DNA from: Wurfbainia villosa
Taxonomy: Eukaryota; Streptophyta; Magnoliopsida; Zingiberales; Zingiberaceae
Reading direction: 5' to 3'
DNA length: 64,000 bases
Assembly (NCBI GenBank): GCA_025175895.1
Contig: CM045987.1
Coordinates: forward strand, 109,419,040 to 109,483,039
A program made the position numbers and the translations under genes. Positions 56,216 to 64,000 of the stretch are shown piece after piece (positions within the stretch are counted from its first letter, which is position 1; every line of letters begins with the position of its first letter). Below the pieces are notes generated by a model. That model was given only the letters and a program-made list of their open reading frames with translations. It had not been told where the DNA came from and did no database searches.

Positions 56216-57496
56216 AAAGTGTCGCTAGAGGGGGGGGTGAATAGCGATACGGTGTCGTTAAAAACTTTTGCAATAAGTAAAAAGCAAGTAGAGAATGCAC
56301 AGCGGAAATATAAAGTAGACAAGATATTTTTACGTGGTTCACAATCTTTCGATTGCTAATCCACGGCCCTAGTGATCCTTGATCACGTACGGAGGGCAAT
56401 TCACTAAAACCACTCCTCTTCGTTGGAAGTAGGAGCAACGATTACAAAAAGAAATCAAGGCAAAGGGACACTCCCCCTTTCCTTGTTACGATTAAAGCAC
56501 AAAGACAATTTAAAGAAGTAGAACTTAAATAAATATACCGACAACTCTTATAAGTAGAAGATGTAGCTTTCGTTGTCGGGCAGACTTCGTCGTAGCAAAT
56601 GTGAGTAGTAGTAGTACGATACGTGTTGAGAGCCTTGAATTCTTGTAATTTGCTTGAGAGGATATGTCTATTTATGGATATTGATCTATTGGAGACATAG
56701 GTAGTGTCCAAGGTGAGGTTCTTATCCCAACTCAAGGATGAGGTGTTTCATCCAACCAACACCTCCAACCTTCCACCTCATCCAACCTTGCTAACTCAAC
56801 TAACTCAAGGATGAGGTGTTTCATCCAACCACCTTGTGCCACCTCCAACCTCCTTGGCGCCTAACTTGAGGATGAGGTGTTTCATCCAACCACCTTGTGC
56901 CACCTCCAACCTCCTTGGCGCCAACTTGTTGGAGCCATTCAACTTGTGCCACATTATGGGAGCCAACCATCTTGTGCCAACTCACCTTATTTTGGGCGCC
57001 CACCACAAGGAAGCTTGGTGATGGTTTGATGTCCACCTTGATGCCACATCACCCTTTGTACCAAAACACGAGTCAAGTCCAAATTCACCCTTGAAATTCG
57101 AGCCTCTTCTCGAGGAACTTGACTAGCATTGATCAGAGGGGTTTTGACCGCAAGATAAGTTAGCTTAAAATATAAAGTACGATGGTTCTAACCATCCGAT
57201 CTCGACCTAGACCTTCCATTGGAGGTATTGGGCCTGGATCTACGCTAACGACCTTGCTTCGCTTTCACACGAGCTTACCTTGTAGCCTCGCTTCCGCCTT
57301 CACCCGAGTACTCGGCTTCCTCAAGTCCTCTCGGCGTTGCCGACCACCTCGGTTCCCACCGGGTGTCGCACTTCCGCTCAACTTTAGCATTTCGCACACT
57401 TAATTGAGCTCGTAAGATAACAAATATACCCTTAACTATTGAGCCTTTTGCCATAATCAAAATACCGGTTCGACTTTGGTGCCCATCGCACCAACA
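56216..57496 (-). repeat. B3 3' LTR
   Basis: 1281 bp, TGTTGGATCGAAAG to GCACCAACA, longer than the B1 LTR. It contains two copies of a unit with CACCTTGTGCCACCTCC (about 56829 and 56890). A TATA-like minus-strand box near 56665-56672. Confidence 0.9.
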
Positions 57497-57555
57497 ATCT
57501 CCCCTTTGATTCATGGCAAACCGGCACAAAAGTTAAGGAAAATTAAGCATAATAA

Positions 57556-57722
57556 AGAAGCTAGCATAATGATTAAGCATGAATGAGCTAGCATAAAGAT
57601 TAAATATGAATGAGCTAGCATAATGATTAAGCATGAATGAGCTAGCATAAAGATTAAATATGAATGAGCTAGCATAAAGATTAAATATGAATGAGCTAGC
57701 ATAATGATTAAGTATGAATGAG
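57556..57722. repeat. 27-bp tandem array in B3 spacer
   Basis: Six units of GAGCTAGCATAAAGATTAAA plus TATGAAT with AAAG/ATGA variants. It produces a periodic minus-strand frame that is not a gene. Confidence 0.9.
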
Positions 57723-58143
57723 AAATATTATTGTTTCAAGTTCTCCCCTTTGAGGTAACCTCCTTGACCAGAAGGTGAGTTCTTGAAAAATAATTTTTAC
57801 TCCCTTAATAGTTGCTTAAGTAAACGGAATTACTTAATATAAAAGGTAATAATTTTGTTTACTTTCTTCCTTACTTTTGTGACTTTCTCCCCTTTGCCTT
57901 AACTCAAAAAGTTTGTAAATATATTTTAGGTTTGTAAGTCCAAGCAAGTTCCCAATATAAATATATTTTTTTAAAATAATAATAAGCTTGAAAATATGTT
58001 CATCTAAAATGTACAACTCGGTTGGACTTGATTGATATAGAATGATCAATAAGTCTTGAAGGAGTTGATTAATTTTAAATAATTATACTCCATGGTTCAT
58101 GTCGATGCACCAATCTACATCCGAACTGTGAGTAAGGTCCTAA

Positions 58144-58204
58144 CATCTCACGCCTGCTCTACGCATAAGTACACAAACACATTAGTCCTATGTGTTGTGA
58201 GATG
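58144..58204 (-). other. CATCTCAC...GTGAGATG hairpin downstream of B3 pol
   Basis: Arms 58144-58151 and 58197-58204, 45-nt loop, between pol end and 3' LTR as in B1. Confidence 0.65.
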
Positions 58205-58319
58205 TGTTGGCTCCTTAAATCTATAGGTATATGATTTCTAAGGTAAGACTTAGGCTAATTTCATAAAAAGAAGCAAAAGTAGAGTACATATATAGAAAAT
58301 TTAAATCCTACTCTATTAC

Positions 58320-61300
58320 GCACATACCTAACTTCGCCTTAATAAACTAAATTCGCCGGGTAGTGGTTTGGTGAAGATGTCCGCTAGGTTTGATTTGGAC
58401 TCAACATACTCTAGTTGTATAGTTCCATTAGTTACATGTTCCTAATGAAGTGGTGTTTAACTTCTATATGTTTTGTCCTAGAATGACATATTGGATTTTT
58501 AGTTAAGTTAATTGAACTAATGTTATCTATGTAGGTTTTAATGTTGTTAAAGATTAAGCTAAAGTCTTGGAGAGTGTGCTTCATCCATGTGAGCGAGAGA
58601 CACACTCACCCATCGCAACGATTCGGCCTGGTGGTAGATAAGGCAACGCAATGTCGCTTCCTACCGCACTAACTTACTAGACTCGAGCCGAGGATTTGAC
58701 AACAACCACTGCGTGCTCTTTCTATCGAGTTTACTACCGCATAGTCGAGTCGGAGTAGCCGATTAGATTAAACTTGGTAGATCTAGGGTACCAAATACCT
58801 ACGTTTAGCGTGCCCTTTAGATATCTAAGGATACGCTTGACTAGGGTTAGGTGAGACTCCTTGGCACAGGTTTGTAACTCATGCACATACTTACCGCGAA
58901 TAAAATGTCGGGTCGGCTCGCGGTTAAGTATAGGAGACTTCCTATTGCGCTCCTATAGTATTTTAGGTCAACGGGTTTTCCTTCTACATCTTCGTTTATA
59001 TTAACATTAGTTGCCATAGGTGTATTGATTATTTTAGCATCTTGCATTCCAAATCGATTTATTAAGTCCTTAGTATATTTTTGTTGATGTAAATATATTC
59101 CATCTTTAGTTTGTTTAATTTGTAAACCTAAGAAGAAACTTAACTCTCCCACTAAATTCATTTCAAATTCACTTTCCATAAGTGAGATGAATTCGCTTAG
59201 CAGTGATCGAGTTGGTAGTTCCAAAAATTATATCATCTACATAGATTTGGGCTATAAAGATTTCTTTCCTACGGTTTTTAACGAATAAGGTTGGGTCGAC
59301 TAAACCTTGGTTGAATCCTTTGGACTTAAGATAGATCGAAAGCCTTTCGTATCAAGCTCTTGGGGCTTGTTTGAGTCCATATAGGGCTTTCTTAAGTCTA
59401 AGGACATGGTCGTTTATCTAGATTTTCAATCCGGGAGGTTGACGAAACTTCTTCCTTAATGTATCCATTCAAAAATGCTGACTTGACATCCATTTGAAAC
59501 AATTTAAAACCTCGATGTGCAAGATATGCTAACAACATTCGGATGGACTCTAGTCCGCTACGGGCGAGGTCTCATCGTAATCTAAACCTTCGACTTGACT
59601 AAACCCTTTGCGACTAACCTAGCTTTATTTCTAACTACTTCACCTTTATCATCAAGTTTATTTCAAATACCCACCTTGTTCCAATAATTGATTTTTCTTT
59701 AGGTGGTACTAATTCTGCATTTCATTTCTAGTGAATTGAGCTAGCTCTTCTTGCATAGCAATAATCCGGGATCAAGAAGTGCTTGTTCAATAGTTTTGGG
59801 TTCGATTTTGGAAATTAACGAGATTTGACTAAGGTTTCGATATGAAGCTCTAGTTCGAACCCCTAAATTTGGATCACCTATAACTTGGTTGATAGGATGA
59901 TTTGTTTGAGTCTTAGTGTGACTCGGGTTAGGGTCATCTATCACTTGGTCGATAGGATGACTTGGGTGAGTTCTAGTTTGACTTGGGTTAGAGTCATCTA
60001 TCACTTGGTCGATAGGATGACTTGGGTTAGGACGAGATTCAAGTTCAAGATCAGTCGGGTTCGCTATAAGTTGATTTGCTAGTTGGTTTTGTTAAGGATT
60101 GAACGGGTTCGTGTCCTTCGTCGAAAACTATATTAATGGTTTCTTCGACTCTAAGAGTGTCGTGATTGTATTTCTATAAGCTCTCTGGTGGTTGAGTATC
60201 CTAGAAAGGTTCCAGAGAGGTTTTGGATTTGAATTTCCTAGGTAATCCTTAGTGTTTAAGATATGTACCTTGCATCCAAATACCCTAAAGTACTTGATGT
60301 TCGGTATTTTATCGTGATAAATCTCGCACGAGGTCTTTTGGTGCCTCTTTACCATAAGGATCCTATTTTGGACATAGCAAGTCGCACTAACTACTCGCCC
60401 AAAATCTATCGCAGGTTATACTGCTTAACATTGTCCTAGCGGCTTCTTGTAGGGTTCTATTTTTCCGCTGACTAACCCATTTTGTTGTGGGGTTCTAGGA
60501 CATGAAAACTCATGGTGGTATCCGCTTAGGTTACGTAAATCAGAACCCGTGGTTTCAATTCACCACCATGATCGCTTCTAAGTCTTTTAATCTTAAGGTT
60601 CTTTTGATTTTCGATTAACCTACAAAGATTGATTAGTTGGTCTAGGTATCATTTTTATGTTTGATAAACCTAACCCAAGTAAATCTAGAATAGTCGCCAA
60701 TTATGACTAAGCAAAATTGACTACCATTGAGTGACTTAGCTCCATGTGAATCAAATAGATCCATGTGTAGGAGCTCAAGAACACTTTTGGTCTGCTCTTG
60801 ATTAGTTAATTGATGTTGTGTCCTAGATTGTTTACCTTGTTGACAAGCATTACATATTTTATTATCCAAGTTGTTTAGTTTAGGCAAACCTATAACTAGT
60901 TTCACTCGACTCATCTTGTGGACGAGTCTTGGGTGCGAGTGTCCTAGTCTTCGTGCCATAACCAAGATTCCTCTTGCGTGGTCATAAGACACTTGGTTGA
61001 GGAGTTGGGTAAATTTATTGTGTAGATGTTGCTACACCTAGTTCCTTTAAGTATTATTTTAGATCTTGCATTTATTTTGATTACGCATTCATTTTCTAGA
61101 AATATGACCTTATAATTGTTATCACACAATTGGCTTACACTAAGTAAATTATATTGAAAGTTTTCTACTAATAAGACATTTTGAATTGTAAAGTTAGAGT
61201 TGAGCTCAATATCACCTGATCCGATGATTTTGAGCTTGCTGCTATTTCCAAGGCTACCGATCCTTGTCGCTTGAATCGTAACAAAATTTGAGTTGAGCCC

Positions 61301-61343
61301 CGGTCATGTGTCGGGAGCAACCACTGTCCAACATCCATTGATC
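58320..61343 (-). pseudogene. pol: B3 pol, heavily disrupted
   Basis: The frame opens at 61343 after TGTGTAG, as in B1, with the protease motif DSGCSRHMTG near 61296-61328. Then pre-integrase (RLGHSHPRLVHKMS), zinc finger CNACQQGK, integrase core (HMDLFDSHGAKS, GDYSRFTW, with Gly at the position of the second catalytic Asp pair's first residue), C-terminal region, Thr/Ser/Pro linker with SHPIDQV repeats (59741-60004), RT (58847-59690; FFLGLQIKQ and SLLYLTASRPDI clear) and RNase H ending FTKPLP near 58350. Frameshifts and short deletions occur every 50-200 bp. The order and motifs match B1 closely. Confidence 0.88.
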
Positions 61344-61413
61344 CTACACATAAGGTAGTTGGTTCGGATATTGGAATTACTAAAGGGTTGTTTGTAAGTT
61401 TTTAAACCTAAAT

Positions 61414-61471
61414 CATCTCACCAATATCTACATGATCAAAACATGTTATTCCTATGTGTTATTGTGAGATG
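61414..61471 (-). other. CATCTCAC...GTGAGATG hairpin upstream of B3 pol
   Basis: Arms 61414-61421 and 61464-61471, 42-nt loop, about 70 nt before the protease frame. Confidence 0.65.
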
Positions 61472-61699
61472 ACTTTCAATTTTACTTGATTAATTTTAAT
61501 GAATTTAAATTAACCAACATTAGGTTAGATTCGATTTAGTCTAAGCTCATCAAGTAATCTTTTCAAGAGATTAGCTTCCGTGTCGTGGCGAGGCACGAGG
61601 CCTTCTTTGATCGGAACAACGACCACTTCCTTAGACAAAGCTAATTTCAAGAAATTGATAACTCGACTTACTTGAGACTACGCCTTGGTCTAACTAGTT

Positions 61700-61806
61700 A
61701 TTTTTGAAAAGAGGCTCCTGAGGCTCAATCTTTCGTAGGATTTTAGTTGGTTTATTTTTGAAAAGAGGCTCGAGGCTCAATCTTTCGCAGGATTTTAGTT
61801 GGTTAT
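61700..61806. repeat. 54-bp tandem duplication in B3 linker
   Basis: Two copies of a unit starting ATTTTTGAAAAGAGGCTC (61700 and 61754). Confidence 0.85.
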
Positions 61807-61871
61807 GAGTCCTATCTAACCATTCTAAAAATAAAGGAAAAACTAAGCATGCAATTTCTAAGACTTAACAA

Positions 61872-63442
61872 AATACATTTTGTATTGGCTCTCGACCATT
61901 GAATCGAGTGGGTCTATTCACATAGTGAATTTGGTCCTGGGAACCCAATACATGTTAGATCCTAAAGTTGAAATCAAAGTGGTCTTAGGGACCCATGCTT
62001 GGACATTTTTCTTATGTTGGTTTACTATAGACATATATGACTTATTGGTTGTATTTGAGTTAAACCCGAGTCCGCCTTGTTGTACACGGCCCTTTGTGAT
62101 CCAAGTAAGAGGTCAAGTCCCTTGGATCCCAAAGTGAACCTTTCCAACGCAGCCTAAGGTCTTCGACTTGTGTTTTCAAAAGCGAGTTCTCAACTCAAGC
62201 TTTTCAACTTGAGTTGAGTCCTCCTCTTGAATACGAGTAGTCGAAGAGGTTAGGGAGACCTCATGTTTGAGAAGGTTAACCTCCTCAATTAGGGTCTCGA
62301 CCTTGACTCGGACTTAGCTAGTTTCTTATTTAAAAATTTAATTGCACCATACAAAGTATTAAGTAACGAATCGACTTACCCTTAATGATTCTTTTGAACC
62401 GGATACGGATCCGTGGCTTGTCTTGAATGGAAGCTCATCATCGGATTCGACTCGACTCTTCTTCGGTTTCGAGTCGTGCTCGGTCGGCTTGGCCATTAGA
62501 GCTTGATATCGCCTTCTTCCTCCGACAACTCTCCCAAGTAGCGCTTAGCGCTTTCTGGTCTTTGATGCTATTCTTTAGCTTTGGGCACTCGGACTTGATG
62601 TGACCAACTCGCTGCACTCAGCATCTAAAATTAGAAGTATTTGAATTAGGTTTAGGCTTACCTTGAGTTGTTGGTCGTTGCCTCTGATCATCTTCCTAAC
62701 TAGATTGACTAGTTCGATTCTATTTCGAGTCTACTCCGATTCGACTCGCCTTCTTCCTTCGGGGTGGCTTGCTTTATGGGCTTCTTCTTCTTGGAACTCG
62801 CAACTAACGCAATACTCTTCTCGGCCCGACCACGTTAGTTTGCTCATGTAATTCAAGTTCAAACAATTGCCTAACCTAATTTTAGAAAGGTTCTGGAGAC
62901 CTTGTAGGCATCGACCATGGATGCCCACAAGGTGGTCCTAGGAAACGAGTTAAGAGAATACCCGATAAGGTCGCGATTCTCGACCTTTGTCCGATGGCAT
63001 GGAGTTGGTTGACGATGTCTTGGATACGAGCATGTAGTTGAGTTGCGGTCTCGCTTTCCTGCATTTTCAAGTTATACAATTTATTTAAAAGTAAATCTCT
63101 TTACATACCTTCGTGTCGTGCCTTCGTAGTTCCACTAGCTTGGTCCATAAGTCCTTTGCACTAATGAAGGGGCCGACGCGTTGAGCTCTTCCTTGACAAC
63201 CCACATTGCAAGATTTGAGTTGCCTTGGCATCGGCTTCTACTTGTTTTTTCATGGAATTTGATCATTGATCGTGAACTCCAAAGATTCACCATCTTCATT
63301 AATAGGAAGTGTGAAACCGTTTGATTACGATCCACATCTCGATTTGGGTTTTAAGAAAGCATTCCATCCGAATTCTTCCAATAACGAAAGTCATTACCGC
63401 TGTAAAACGGGGTCAAGTGCTAAACCCTTCGAGATGGGCCAT
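61872..63442 (-). pseudogene. gag: B3 gag, heavily disrupted
   Basis: ATG 63442 (MAHLEGF as in B1). Pieces of the B1-type capsid domain (MECFLKTQIEMW, MYNLKMQESETATQLHAR), acidic region, a zinc knuckle broken by an indel near 62610, coiled-coil part and the AWVPK tail (about 61990). At the position of the B1 and B2 amber codon this copy has TGG (near 61952), followed by a 1-base deletion. Short deletions split it into many fragments. Confidence 0.8.
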
Positions 63443-63788
63443 TTAAAAACAAGAAGAAGAACGATTTAAAAGAATCTTGCAAAACACACACGAAAGAATA
63501 TTCCAAGACTTTCGCCTTGGATTAGTAAAGGGAAGTAAAAAGATATATAAAATGTAACTTGCAAAAAGAAATAAACAATCAAATGCGAATGTCGCAAGTT
63601 CCGAGGACAACCTTACTCGGATCTAACCCAAGGACAACCTTATCCGGATCCTAAAGCCTCTAATGCAATTCTATATGTAGGAGAAGATAAGCAAGTGAAA
63701 TAATTATACTAAAACAGAAATAAATAAATAAAAATCTGTAAAAAAGAAAACAAAGCTAGATTGGTGGTTTCATCAATCTTAGCCCTGG

Positions 63789-63799
63789 CCTCGATACCA
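63789..63799 (-). other. Altered primer-binding site of B3
   Basis: Minus-strand TGGTATCGAGG. Compared with TGGTATCAGAGC an A is missing, so pairing to initiator Met-tRNA would be short. Confidence 0.75.
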
Positions 63800-63801
63800 A
63801 T

Positions 63802-64000
63802 TGTTGGATCGAAAGTGTCGCTAGAGGGGGGGGCGAATAGCGATACGGTGTCGTTAAAAACTTTTGCAATAAGTAAAAAGCAAGTAGAGAATGCACTGGA
63901 AATATAAAGTAGACAAGATATTTTTACGTGGTTCACAATCTTCGATTGTTAATCCACGGCCCTAGTGATCCTTGATCACGCACGAGGGCAATTCACTAAA
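63802..64000 (-). repeat. B3 5' LTR, cut by the window end
   Basis: 199 bp, almost identical to 56216-56418 of the 3' LTR, with a handful of differences clustered at GCGG, GCTA and GTACGG strings. Confidence 0.88.

Larger units (their letters stand above)
57497..58319 (-). other. B3 3' spacer with polypurine tract
   Basis: Non-coding. Polypurine tract AAAGGGGAGAT at 57497-57507 (minus), a 27-bp array (57556-57722) and the hairpin 58144-58204. Confidence 0.75.
61344..61871 (-). promoter_or_regulatory. B3 gag-pol linker, partly rearranged
   Basis: Keeps the acceptor-like TGTAG|G junction and the hairpin 61414-61471. The cloverleaf region is replaced by a 54-bp tandem duplication (61700-61806). 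Confidence 0.6.
56216..64000 (-). mobile_element. B3: SIRE-like copia, right end outside window
   Basis: Minus orientation: 5' LTR (63802 onward, truncated by the window), altered primer-binding site, gag, linker, pol, 3' spacer, polypurine tract, 3' LTR (57496-56216). Inserted in the E LTR; duplication candidate acatc at 56211-56215. The coding part has many short deletions although the LTR ends look nearly identical. Confidence 0.88.

Noticed and set aside
57511..57702. Periodic frame with MLAHSYLIF units
   Set aside because: Produced by the 27-bp array in the B3 3' spacer; no start context, no relatives.

Overview
The window is plant nuclear DNA made almost entirely of nested LTR retrotransposons. 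The evidence is Ty1/copia and chromovirus-type Ty3/gypsy coding remnants, primer-binding sites of the plant initiator-Met type (TGGTATCAGAGC) and long LTRs with TATA boxes. I see no host gene, tRNA, rRNA or CRISPR array. The species cannot be fixed from this sequence alone.

I use working names. A = gag-only, non-autonomous elements with SIRE-type gag and ~1.2 kb LTRs. B = SIRE-like copia (B1, B2, B3, a solo LTR sB, a fragment Bx). C = a second copia family with 1.9-2.3 kb LTRs (C0/C1, C2, C3, C4), all on the minus strand. D = a family seen only by LTR and 3' spacer (D1, D0). E = a chromovirus-type gypsy element.

Layout. 1-1150 and 15336-16674: 3' end of A-out (+). B1 (+, 1156-15335, target duplication TATAT) sits inside it, and B1 is itself split inside RNase H by A-in (-, 7758-13219, duplication GAAAA). 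16675-22128: C0/C1 (-), a fused pair of deletion-bearing elements. 22129-26831: C2 (-), with solo LTR sB (24518-25600, duplication CACCT) inside its LTR. 26832-26971: start of a B LTR (Bx, -). 26972-38823: B2 (+), gag without pol, its 3' LTR split by the structurally complete C3 (-, 29670-38391, duplication CAATC). 38824-41052: D1 (+). 41053-41356: D0, an inverted D-like LTR piece that appears to be the outermost host. 41357-48144: C4 (-). 48145-56215: E (-). 56216-64000: B3 (-), running off the window.

Every junction can be explained by insertion alone, giving a nest about nine levels deep on the left side. Nearly all reading frames carry stops or frameshifts, many of them TGG, CAA, CAG or CGA codons turned into stops.

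The most interesting structure is an inverted-repeat hairpin (arms CATCTCAC and GTGAGATG, loop 36-45 nt) in the non-coding parts of A and B. The two elements that have pol (B1, B3) carry two copies, one on each side of pol. The three gag-only elements (A-out, A-in, B2) carry one copy, just after gag. This pattern suggests that pol is lost by recombination or template switching between the hairpins. The gag-pol linker of B also has a second, cloverleaf-like fold and an acceptor-like TGTAG|G exactly where the protease frame opens.
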